Assembly (NCBI GenBank): GCA_028023455.1 | Contig: JAQFVV010006216.1 | Location: forward strand, 5,164,877-5,228,876 | DNA length: 64,000 nt | Origin: Epiperipatus broadwayi | Lineage: Eukaryota > Onychophora > Udeonychophora > Euonychophora > Peripatidae | Direction: 5' to 3' | Shown: positions 1 through 11,300 of the stretch, one piece after another | How positions within the stretch are numbered: position 1 is the stretch's first letter | Layout: each line of letters starts with the position of its first letter | Notes under the pieces: generated by a model | Told to the model about the DNA's origin: nothing | Seen by the model: only the letters and a program-made list of their open reading frames with translations | Database searches by the model: none | Program-made: the position numbers and the translations under genes

Positions 1-817
1 CACATTATTGGAATTCGACTTTCATCTTAATTTCAATATTTTCAGTGCTTTATAATAGTAAGATTTTATGCAATAATGAAATTAAAATCAAGATTTTCAC
101 ATTTTATGTATACACATATTAAATTTTACAAGATTATAATGTAAATTTGTTCAAACATTGTGCGTATTAATTTTGCATTTTAAATCACATTCTGTTTTTG
201 CTTTTTAAAAAAGAACATAATCAATTATTATTTTTTTATTAATGACACTAATCATTAACGTGTTCTTAAATTCCAACAAGAGCTAAATGGTTGTATGTCT
301 GAATATCGCGAGCTTCATAAACAATTAATAAAATCATCATCTCAAAGATTAATTACTAATTACGTTGTCACCAGAAAATCAACACAACATGAGAGTGAAG
401 TTGGTGCTAGTTGTATTTCCTCTTGAGAAAAATCTGATTTTTTATCAGTTTGCAAACGAACTTGTTTATCGATAATAATTAAAACGTGTATAAAAAAAAT
501 GTAAATTACTGTACAGTAAATTATGCATAAAAATATATTATTTTGAATAAAATTAAATATTATAGTTAAAAAAAGTTTGTCTTGTATCAATTTTTTTCAA
601 ATTTGAAATTTTTTATTAGTCATATTTTATTTCCTTAATTTTTTTTTTGTGCGAATTTTAAAGTAGTTTTACATTGGTGCTTTGCTTTTACACGAATTTT
701 GAAAAATCACAGACCACATCCCCCCCTTTTCAATGTAAGTTATGTCTATTTTTGTGCGATTTCGTTTGCGCGTGTTTTCTGAGGAACCTATCTATCGCAT
801 AAAACGAGACCCAGGTG
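1..817 (-). mobile_element. MITE-like DNA element, copy 1 (cut by window edge)
   Basis: Non-coding element, the inverse of the complete copy at 7915-9077. Window base 1 corresponds to about 8932 of that copy, so about 145 bp of this copy lie outside the window. It ends at the terminal motif GAGACCCAGGTG (806-817) followed by TA. Relative to copy 2 it lacks about 200 bp around 250-320. No transposase is encoded; the short ORF at 360-590 is not preserved as a protein family. Orientation is given relative to copy 2. Confidence 0.8.
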
Positions 818-3800
818 TAGAGACAAAATTAAAAATAAACTTAAGATAAATTTGACTTATAATTATGTAAATTATGAATCTTTACATTATCATTCACAAT
901 CACTCACATAACATTACTCAAAAGTTTTATTCCATGAAAAATAATCGTAATAAATATTGTCCAAATATTAACTTTTTAAAATCATATTTACAATTTATTT
1001 TCAAAACTTATTATTAACAGGAGATTGATTATTTGCAGTGGTCAATTATATTTAAAATTAGGTTCCTGTTATAAATTTGCAGCAATTACCTTTCTTCTAC
1101 ATAACAAAACCAAAACTTTTATTGATTTACTAAATTTCACAATTGAGTTGTATTAAACTAAGAACTTATCCAGCTTTTTATTTATGGTGGATATTTAAAT
1201 AATATGGCAATTTGTAGATAAATCCACAATTAAAAGTGCAACTATACTACTATTTTTTAATATAGGAATGCAAGATTGTCAGTTACACATGAATTGGCAA
1301 CTTCAAATAGAAATATACTGGGAGTACTAATTGTAATACATAGATCTTAAATAGTGGTCACTTAAAAAGTAATGATACTTTTAATGTTGGAAATAAATTC
1401 CAAACTAAATTCTAAATTTGATTCAAAAATTAACATTTGGGTAATGTTACGTGTGGTTATGAATGATAATTGATAAAAATTTTAATTTTAGATTAATTGT
1501 AACTTAAATTTATTTTGGTTTAGTTAACTTTCAATTTTCCTGCCTACAAGTATATTCATATACTAGATATAATTTATATACATATATATTGAGATCATTA
1601 TGTGTCTCATGGCAGACAACATAGCAGTTATATATATTGCACTGTTAATGAACAGTGTTATATGTCCATAATTTTTATTAAAAAATTAAGATAAAAATAA
1701 ATTATAAGTGGTTTAAAGATTTTTTTTAAACAAAAATTTAAAAAATAAAAATACTACTTAAATAAAACTTCTTAGCACGATGGGGGGAATGTATAATATA
1801 ATTAAAGAAAAGTTAAAACTTTTTTTTTCTCTCTCTCCCTTTGTAAAGAAAACTTTTATGTATAAAATAAGCCGATGTGAAATCAGACTAAAATTTAGTT
1901 TGTAAAAATAAAATATTTGTAAAACTTTGGAAGGAAAAGTAGAAATAAACACTGAGAAAACATTTTTGTAGATATTTTCTATATTACACTGGAACAACAG
2001 TTTAGGATTAGATAATTTTGCATTTAAATTTTTTTTTATTATAAATTAAACATTTAAAAAGATCTAATTAATATTTTATTAATTCTGATTTTGAAAGTAA
2101 AACAAGCATGATTTTATGTTACAATACTGGTAATTATAAAATTGCACTATCTATTTTGATTAGAAAATTGTTTTGTAATTAATGCTTATACAACATATTT
2201 TGATAAAATTCCATAAAATTATTTTTTAAAGGATTAAGTTGAATTGAAAAAAGTCATTAACTTTTTTTTAATCAAGATAAGGAAAACATTTTAATTATTG
2301 TACTTCCCCCCCCCCACCATGATTATAAAAGGGTTGAAAAACAGATTAGGAAGAAAATTGTTAATAGTTCTTACAGATTGTGACAGCAGGGTTACCATGA
2401 AGTTATAATTGAAGGCAAGAGGAAACTTCAGCTGCTGCTATTAGTTCACTACAGTAGAGTTTGGATTCACATAGAAATATAGGGTCACTTTTCTGTGTTT
2501 TTTATAGCCCATATATAAGTGCATTAGACAGCATAGGTATTGAAGGGAATTCACTGCAGGCCAGAAATTACCTAGATTATAACTTTCCCAATGATGACAA
2601 GAAATTAATCTATTGTTAGAAGGGAACACCCAGAAAATCTATCAGTTTGCTGAAGAATTAGTTTATACATATACTGTTTTATCTGTACACATAATGGCAC
2701 ATATAGAAGTACTGCATTATATGTATAATGTACAGCTGTTGAGTAGTATTATATATATTGAGAACAATAGTATTTTAAATAATTTATTGAAATGACATTT
2801 AAAATTTCGAATTAACAAATTTTAAAAGTAAATGACTTTATCATTTAAAAATAAAACAAGAAAATAATGACATTTTTGTCTAGAAAATTATTTGTTCCTG
2901 ATATTGTTTATAAAAAAGAGAGGAAAAGTCAGAATATGTTTTTTAAATATTGAAAGTGAGGCCATGAGAACATTAATTTTAAATGAAACTTTCCAAATGA
3001 TAATTTTTTTCTTTTTTAAAAGAAAAACTTATTTACCACAAAAGAAGAGAGGCTAATTAATAGTTTTAATTTATATCATCTATATTTTTATATATCCCTA
3101 TAGCATACATGTGCATTTATATGAAAAAGATATTTTTAATAAGTCTTATTTTGACAAATTAAAATATCATATGGCATAAACATCTGTGTGTGCACACATT
3201 TCCATGGATACCCACATATATATGTGAAAACAGTCATTATTTATGTATCATAAAAATGTGATAACTTATTTCATTGTTATTATATGATAATTTGTATATG
3301 CTACGGAACATCTGTGTGCTTATATGGATGCATGTCAGGTAGACACATATATATTAAATTTAATCATATTTTTTATTATATGACAATTCAAATATGTTTA
3401 TAAATTATTATACCACATGTCTGTGTGCTTATATGTAAGTGGGTTTTATGTAAACCTATTGAGGTATTTGTAAATCACAATGTGATAGCTAATTGTATAT
3501 TTATCAAAATCAGAATGCTGAATTTATATTTATGGCATACTTAGCATACATTAATTTCATTTTAATTGTTATGAATAAATTGATATTTAATTGTTTAAAG
3601 TTATTTGAAAGGTATTTATATTTAGTGTTTATGAACATCCAGTTGATGATGATCCTGGATTGCTGCAAAGGGATATCTTTTAAAATTCATGCACTACATT
3701 ATATTTAGTTCAGTATTTATTAGAAATTAAGTTTATAGTTGGCCTGTATATTAACAATATTAAGAGGTCAGAGCATTGATGATGATCATCATATTTTAGT

Positions 3801-4205
3801 ATCCCAGAATTATTGTTTTATTGTTATATATTCTGATAGATTATCACTTAAGCTTGTGCATCCAAATTAATGTTTAAATAATTTGCCTCAAACTGGCAAA
3901 GGCTAAATAATTAGCCTGGTCTGCAGTAGACCCATTTCAAATCCAGTCACAAGATTGACTATTGATTTATTTGTATTTTTGATCATTCATGATGATAAAT
4001 GATTATTGCTTTTTTAATTCTGGTGAAATTATAATTACTTATAATTATTTAGTGTTAGTGTTGATTTCTCAGGCTCATGCTCCCCAAATTATTTTTTGTG
4101 ATATTATTTGTATATTTAAAATTTGAGTTTTTGACTTGGAGCTGATAATGATGAATACTTTCACCCTGGATTCATCCCAAATTATCTGTAGCATTACAAT
4201 TATAT
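818..4205. other. AT-rich DNA without recognisable genes
   Basis: Very A/T-rich sequence with short homopolymers, including a C run near 2306-2317 and scattered TA-rich microsatellites. The open frames here (for example 2441-2629 minus and 3493-3708 plus) are short and low in complexity, and show no domain. I see no splice-flanked coding exon or RNA gene. Confidence 0.6.
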
Positions 4206-4562
4206 ATATTAAAGTAAATATTTCCACGGATTGTTATTATAATAAAGAATAAAAATGAGATAATATCCATGTAAATAGAAATAACCTTTAGTGTTACTAG
4301 TAAATTAACAATTAATACTAATTGACAATCCCTGAGGCCAAACCAGATTTTTGATTAAACCTGTAATAGGACTTTTATTTTGAGGTTTTTTTAGTATTTG
4401 TTGAAGTAAAAGTGGTCCTCTTTTACTTCAAACCCAAGTTGTTATATGAATTTAATCACAGAAAGCTATTTTTATGGATGCAAGAATGTTGAAGAGTAGC
4501 ATCTTGAAATTCTGTAAATAATATTTTTAATTTCTTCAGAGAGTTGTATATGTTGAATTAAG
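4206..4562 (+). repeat. Dispersed repeat unit 1 of a local cluster
   Basis: First of two tandem diverged units with a period near 344 bp (matching points 4230 and 4574). Shared landmarks in order: a TTATTATAATAAAGAATA block, ATATCCATGTAA, CTAATTGACAATCCCT, GGCCAAACCAG, a TCCTCTTTTACTT stretch and GAGAGTT.TATATGTTGAAT. No coding capacity. It may be a satellite-like duplication or an unclassified element. Confidence 0.7.
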
Positions 4563-4898
4563 TATTTTCATGGATTATTATTATAATAAAGAATAGAAAT
4601 GAGAAGATAATATCCATGTAAGTAGAAATAGTCTTTAACTTTTACATTACCAAGAAATTATCAATATTACTAATTGACAATCCCTAAGGCCAAACCAGTT
4701 TTTTTATTAAACCTATAATGGCTCTTTTATTTTCAGTTTTATGTTGAAGAAAAAGGAGTCCTCTTTTACTTAAATCCAGAAATTTATTTTTATAGGTATG
4801 AGAATGTGAAATAATATCATCTTTTTTGACATTCTGCAAATAATACTTTAAACTACTTTAGAGAGTTTTATATGTTGAATAAAATATTTTCATGGCAT
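4563..4898 (+). repeat. Dispersed repeat unit 2, tandem to unit 1
   Basis: Head-to-tail copy of the unit at 4206-4562 with the same ordered landmarks, for example GACAATCCCTAAGGCCAAAC near 4677-4696. It directly abuts unit 1. Confidence 0.7.
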
Positions 4899-4919
4899 AG
4901 AAGCTCTAACATGTAAATA

Positions 4920-5212
4920 CCAAAAGATTCTATTCTTTCACATTCTCATACCTATAAAAAATAGCTTTCTGGATTTAAATCTATGAAAAAACTTGGATTT
5001 GAAATAAAAGAGAACATTCTTTTCCCAACAAAAAACTCAAAACAAAAGAGCTATTATAGATTTAATGAAAAAACTGGCTTGGCCTCAGGGATTGTGAATT
5101 AGCAGTAATTGATAATTTCTTGATAACATAAAAGGTTAAAGATTATTTCTATTTATACGAATATTATTTCCTCATTTCTATTCTTTATTATGAAGATATA
5201 TATTCATATATT
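4920..5212 (-). repeat. Dispersed repeat unit 3, inverted
   Basis: Inverted and partial copy of the preceding two units. It carries the reverse complements of the same landmarks (GGCCTCAGGGATTGT near 5080 and CATTTCTATTCTTTATTAT near 5173), so units 2 and 3 form an imperfect inverted repeat with a short spacer. Edges are approximate. Confidence 0.65.
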
Positions 5213-5465
5213 GAGAAAATAATATGTGTTGAAACTAAATTGAAAAAAGAAAACTAGATTAATATCACATAATTATATGATAATTATAATAATCAATTTT
5301 TGTTACTGCAAGAAGGATATTCTACTTTAAAGTGATTCACTATAGGATACTTATTAATGAGATGATTTGTATGCAGGATGATTATGGTATGTATTCCTAA
5401 ACTTAACTTTATATAATGGTATAATTTAACCTTACTTTTTAATATCTGTACTAGTCAAACAATGG

Positions 5466-6810
5466 TATTCTTGGTCTCTGTCTCTAGAAGAAGTATTTAG
5501 TGATTTTAAATGGGAAGCTAAAGGAGTAAAAATAAATGGAAATTATTTAGGTCAGTGGTCTTCAACCACTGGTCCATGGCCCAGTACCGGTCTTTAAAGT
5601 TTTTTGCTAGTCCATGCTAGACTGGCAAGAAAGTTTTTTTTAACAAAATAATAATATTTTAAACTTTTAATTAATATAAACAATTTTTATTTATTTTTTC
5701 ATCGCACTTTTACCTGATTAAAAAAAAAGAAACAGAACAAAATCTAATCAATCATACATAAATTAATTTGTTTTTCTAGTTATCACAGATGTTTATGGGG
5801 GAGGAGGGATAGAATTAAATTTTTATTACTTTTCTAAAAAAATTCAAAATTAAAAAAAAAAAAGTTTTTTATTATACAAACTCCATATATATATATAACT
5901 TCATCTAAGGCTAAGCTGTTTACATCTTTAAGAAAATTTATCTATAGACTTCTGCTGGTCCACGAAACCTTATCCTTATTTTTGCCGGTCCGCAAAATCT
6001 AATCCTTATTTTTACCGGTCCGCAAGTGTGAAAAGGTTGAAGACCACTGATTTAGGTCATCTAGATTTTGCAGATGATATCATTGTTTTTTTTTTTTTGC
6101 TAATAATGCTTTAGAGTTTTAGGAAATGTTGCAAGAGTTATCAGATGAAAGTAGGTCTAAAAGTTAATGTTAAAAAGAAAATAAAAATTGATAATTATGA
6201 GTTAAAAAAGTTAACAACTACAAATATTTTGGTCAGATTATTACTACATATGGAAACATACTTGATGAAATAAATCATAGAATTAAAGTTGATTGGGGTG
6301 CTTTTGATAGAAATAACTTAATATTAAAAAGAAAATATGCCTATGTGTTTGAAAAAAAGGTTTTAATAAATGTGTTTTACAAGTTCTTACTTATAGATCT
6401 GAGATATGGACACTTAACAGAAGAGCAGTACAAAGACTTCTGACCGCTCAATAGTTTTTGGAGACATGCATGTAAGGAATAACAAGAAATCAAAAATAAA
6501 ATACACATGTGAGAGAACAAACAGGTGTTAGTAATATCATTAAAAAAATTAAGAGACTAAAGTGGAGTTGGGCTAGACATATTGGTAGAAGAAATGATAA
6601 TAGATAGACAGTTGAAATCTTAAACTCTATTTTATGGAATTATAAAAGATTTATAAAGAGACCACATGTGACATGGATGAATGAAATAAGGAAGTGTCCT
6701 GTAGTGATAAAGAGAAGAGAGACTACAGATTTCAACAGATGGATTGTACATGGACAAGACTTCAGCCTGCAGAGTATCAATAATGTTTGAAAGTAATGAT
6801 GATAATGTAT
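5466..6810 (+). mobile_element. RTE-type non-LTR retrotransposon relic, 5'-truncated
   Basis: Decayed 3' part of an RTE-clade element of the same family as the minus-strand copy at 24856-28150. Translated fragments match that copy in order: EVFSDFKWEAK (near 5490) just before RT motif C, then LDFADDIIVF (near 6062) containing the FADD catalytic motif, NNAL, a MLQELSDES segment, EINHRIK..WGAF (near 6267-6305), and a tail ending in ATGATGATAATG (near 6795). Many stops and frameshifts make it a pseudogene. A hAT-type MITE interrupts it exactly between the codons for GNYLG and HLDFADD. The endonuclease and RT N-terminal regions are missing, as usual for 5'-truncated LINE copies. Confidence 0.85.
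5553..6049. mobile_element. hAT-type MITE, 497 bp, inside the RTE relic
   Basis: Terminal inverted repeats CAGTGGTCTTCAACC (5553-5567) and its exact complement GGTTGAAGACCACTG (6035-6049). It is flanked by a perfect 8-bp duplication ATTTAGGT at 5545-5552 and 6050-6057. The CAGTGGT start and 8-bp duplication are typical of the hAT superfamily. It encodes no transposase, so it is non-autonomous. The interior has subterminal repeats of an ACCGGTC / CCGGTCCGCAA type near 5585, 5982 and 6014. Confidence 0.93.
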
Positions 6811-7526
6811 ATAGAGAGATTTATAAACATTTATTATGATAATGGATTGCTTTACATGAAATACCTATGACACTATTAAACAGTGTCATCAATGATAATT
6901 ATTAGAATATCATTCTTTAATTAAACTAAGGAAGATGCATATCTATCAAACCTTATATATTATCTATTCTTTCCCATATCTATATGAGCAAAACTAGCTG
7001 AATAGAACATAGAACTCAGAAGTTTAATATAATATATAGTTTAATAAATTAACAATCAATAAAACCCTAAGCAATAATTAATAAGTATATAATTGGAAAG
7101 ATTAATAATAATTCATAAACAAATAACTATTTTAATAAAATTACAAGCAATTATTTATGTTTTTTAGATTAAATATTTTTCAGATAATAAAGGCAAGATT
7201 AATATTTCTTAGAGTTTATATTTTTTCTCTCTCTTTTCTTATCATTCTTTTTTCTTTTTTTTTTTTTTGGCTTACTAACTGAAAGCAAAAGTGTTTTTCT
7301 TTTAACTACAGGCCATTTATAAATTCTATATTTTTAAAATAAAATAATTTTCTTTAAAATTACTAAACTTGTCTTTGTATGTATACTTGTCATTGCATGA
7401 ATACATTCGGCTTACAAAGATGAATAACAGGAAAACATTAAATTTTTAACATAATTACTAAAACTTAAATAGTTTTCAGGAAATCGTTAAAATTTTAATA
7501 AAAATACTGAAAGTTAAATATTCATC
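6811..7526. other. AT-rich spacer between RTE relic and the LTR retrotransposon
   Basis: No genes recognised. There is a T-rich stretch near 7250-7270. The final four bases before the LTR (ATAT, 7527-7530) recur directly after the 3' LTR at 31613-31616 and are the likely target duplication. Confidence 0.55.
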
Positions 7527-7914
7527 ATATTGTAAGATGTAGCCTTACATCCCTCCAATATCATTTATACACCTTTTTACCTAATTCGAATCCAATACCT
7601 AATATAAAGACATATTAAAATTTGTTTGAATAAAAAAAAAATTATAAGTTCTATAATTGAGAAACCAATAATTGTTTTATCCATTTAAATACCTAAATTA
7701 AGCTTACGGATAAATACATATTTTAATTAAACTAAAACGCACATACAAAAACTAACCTTTGTTAAAATCATCTTATTAATTGTGATGTAACATCTATACA
7801 CTACAACAATATGAGGGAAATATGATCAGAGAGATTAGATGCAAGCTAAAAATGAAAGATTATTTAAAGGAAAAATATAACAAAACTTTTATTGTTATTA
7901 ATATATTATATATA

Positions 7915-9077
7915 CACCTGGGTCTCATTTTACGCGATAGATAGGTTCCTCAGAAAACACGCGCAAACGAAATTGCGCAAAAATAGACGTAACTTACCTT
8001 GAAAAAGGGTGGATATGGACTGTGATTTTTCAAAACTCGTGTAAAAGCAAAGCACCAACGTAAAATTTACTTTAAAATTCACGCAAAAAAAAAAATAAGG
8101 AAATAAAATATGACTAATAAAAAATTTCAAATTTGAAAAAAATTGATACAAGACAAACTTTTTTAAACTATAATATTTAATTTTATTCAAAATAATATAT
8201 TTTTATGCATAATTTACAGTACAGAAATTTACATTTTTTTATACACGTTTTAATTATTAATGCTATTTGCCGATAAACAGTTTCATTTGCAAACTGCTAA
8301 AAAATAGATTCTTCACAAGAGGAAATACAACTAGCGCCAAGTTCACTCTCACATTGTGCTAATGTTTTTCTGTTGACAACGTAATTAGTAATTAATCTTT
8401 GAGATGATGATTTTATTAATTGTTTATGAACTTAGACTTATGATAATAAAAAGACATTTATTCACCACTGCTGGGAAAAATTTAATTAAAACTAACAACT
8501 AAAAATTAAATTCTTATTTTTGTCTTTAATTTTCAATTCCGTTTAAAAATCAAATTTCGTTTTACATCACATCGCCGTAAGTAATTTTTAAATTGTTAAT
8601 TACAATTAAAAATCAGATTTTAATTTTTAATTGTCAAATTTAATTGTGCCCACTGCTATTACTGACCTTTTAAAAATAAACTTGTGGGCACTAAATGATT
8701 AATAATTGATTACGTTCTTTTTTAAAAAGCAAAAACACAATGTGATTTAAAATGCAAAATTAACACGCACAATGTTTGAACAAATTTACATTATAATCTT
8801 GTAAAATTTAATGTGTGTATACATAAAATGTGGAAATCATGATTTTAATTTCATTATTGCATAAAATCTTACTATTATAAAGCACTAAAAATATTGAAAT
8901 TACTAAGATGAAAGTCGAATTCCAATAATGTGCTATTACTTTCAATATAACATAAGTGCGCAAAATTTATTATTTAAAGTAATATTGCATTATCGGAAAT
9001 CGACTTCTGGTGAAATATATGAATCGCGTAACTTCAAAATCGTGTTAAATAAGTCCACGTAAAAAGAGACCCAGGTG
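7915..9077 (+). mobile_element. MITE-like DNA element, copy 2, complete
   Basis: 1163 bp. The left end is CACCTGGGTCTC and the right end its complement GAGACCCAGGTG; the inverted repeat continues imperfectly for about 20 bp (TTTTACG type). It is flanked by TA on both sides (7913-7914, 9078-9079). The homologous stretch of the 3' LTR near 18705-18740 runs through without it and acts as an empty site. No transposase ORF is present; the 86-codon frame at 7930-8190 is an AT-rich chance ORF. TA duplication would fit a Tc1/mariner-like mobiliser, but the end sequence is not one I recognise, so the superfamily is open. Confidence 0.87.
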
Positions 9078-10149
9078 TATAGTAATGATATAAATAATCA
9101 AATCATAATCATGAACTTGATATTCAAAGTCATCAAAAATTACCTTCTATAGAAGATCCTCAAAACCAATGAACTTTTTCTCCAAATTCAGATTTAAAAA
9201 TCTCATCGGCTGAATAACCTGTGTAAAGTTTAAGCAAAGAAATAGAACTCGCAGTTCAAATAGAAATTCCAGCCACCATTAAGGTGAAAGATTAATAGAA
9301 ATAACTCACTGGATATTTAGGAAAGGAATAAAATGCACACAGATTTAAATTTAGCCAACTGAGGCATTCAAAAATGAAATCTCCAAAATTAAATTTGTAT
9401 TATTCAACATACTAACTTTAAACCAGAGATTGAATTAACTTTAATTAAGTATATCTAATAATAAGAATATTACTTTAACTTCATTCAAGAGATTCTAGTA
9501 AATATATGTAAATAACAATACAGACAACCATGCATTTCTAATTGCAAGATGACATCGAGGGGAAAAAAGTAATCACCCATGAATCTATAATTATCAAAAT
9601 TAAAAGAAAATCAACCTAGCATTTACTATCTATGCTGTGAAACATCAAATTTACTATTAATAAATGAATCAAATAACTTCACATTTCAAAGCAGGATTTC
9701 TAAGGAGAGAAATTATAAGTGACATAATGGATGATCTAAAACACTAGTTTTAGCATTTATACCTGGAATGGATTAATGAGTATGGTTTTAACCATTTATT
9801 ATGACATTCTCCTTATGAATTTTCAAATTACATTTAGATTGATATCATAAATTTTATTTATTTATATGTTTTATGTAAATGTCTTTGTTTATATTTTTCT
9901 TTTAATACGGATGAAAGGGGGGGGGACATAAGTTGTCAATACACAATAGAAAGGATAAATATTATTTGCATTATTGTAAATTAAAATATAGGTTATGATG
10001 AGAACTTTCTTGCTTACAAATCTGATCATCATCAAGAAAAAGGTAAGATTTTTACCTTAATATGTATTAATTTCCAACACTTATACAGTGATACCATTAC
10101 ATAAGTTTTTTGTTTGTTAATATTAATAATTTATTTAAATGTTTTCATT

Positions 10150-10725
10150 AATAACGTAAAAGCTAAAACCTTTACTGATGCACCTTAAAAATGCTTATGT
10201 GACAGCCAATCAGATGTAATAATGACTGCACATGGAACTCTCAATTCAAAAACACAAGCCAGAAATACAAGAAAAAGATGGAACACCTTCTTCTCTACTT
10301 AAATTTATATATGAACAAGCCAGACTCGAGCATTCTGAACTAAGAGCGTGAAGCTTAAAACACCTTCACATTTAATTCACTAAATATTATATATAAATAA
10401 ACAATGTGAAATCTTTCGATTTACTACAAAGTTTGAAAATTACTTCATAGTAAATCGAAAGATTTCACATTGTTTATTTATATTTAATATTTAGTGAATT
10501 AAATGTGAAGGTGTTTTAAGCTTCACGCTCTTAGTTCAGAATGCTTGAGTCTGGCTTATTTATATATAAATTTAAATAGAGAAGGTGTTCCATCTTTTTC
10601 TCGTATTTCTGGCTTGTGTTTTTGTATTGAGAGTTCCATGTGCAGCCATTATTACATCTGATTGGCTATCACATAAGCATTTTTAAGGCGCATCAGTCAA
10701 AGGTTTTAGCCTTTCACATTATTAT
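10150..10725. repeat. Long near-perfect palindrome (foldback-like element)
   Basis: Two arms of about 276 bp (10150-10425 and 10449-10725) are almost exact inverted copies separated by a 23-base loop. The arms contain AAGCTTCACGCTCTTAGTTC and its complement. The 3' LTR lacks the structure, so it is an insertion or was deleted there. The 15-base string ATTTAAATGTTTTCA occurs just left (near 10133) and just right (near 10764), a possible long target duplication. Transcription through it would give a long hairpin RNA. No coding capacity is seen. Confidence 0.9.
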
Positions 10726-11151
10726 TATATCATTTGCTTGCACTTAATAAATTTAATATATTTAAATGTTTTCAGTATACCTGACTAACTATTTCTAGTA
10801 TAAATGGTCTTTTTATATTTATCATAATTAAACATTATAGCAGGGGGATCCCATATTATCAATAGATAATTGATATGAAGTAATCTATTAAGTTAATGAA
10901 AATAAAAATAAATTATCATTTTAATATAATAATTTAGTAAGCAAGAATGAGTTAAATAATCATAAGCTACAAAGAAAAGTTCATTTTGTGTTAATACAGA
11001 CATCAAATGGTTATTCTTTGTAGGAAAAAAGGGGTTAGAGCAATAATTGAAATAAACAATAACCAAAGAATATACATCGAAGTTAAGTTAAATAGTTTAT
11101 ATTTTATTATAAATTCGGTTACTAAATTTTTATATATGGTAAATATATTTG

Positions 11152-11152
11152 C

Positions 11153-11187
<35 letters not shown>
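11152..11187. repeat. (TA)n(TG)n microsatellite in the 5' LTR
   Basis: Nine TA units followed by about nine TG units. The same LTR position in the 3' LTR is where the RTE insertion sits (24850 / 31168), with a short TA run remaining on the right side. Confidence 0.9.
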
Positions 11188-11300
11188 TTACATTAAAGAT
11201 TATTGTTGTATTTTTCTATATTCAGTTTTCAATTTGTTATATGTCCTGACACACCACATATTCTTACACACTTACATACATTCTTATACATTTACACATA

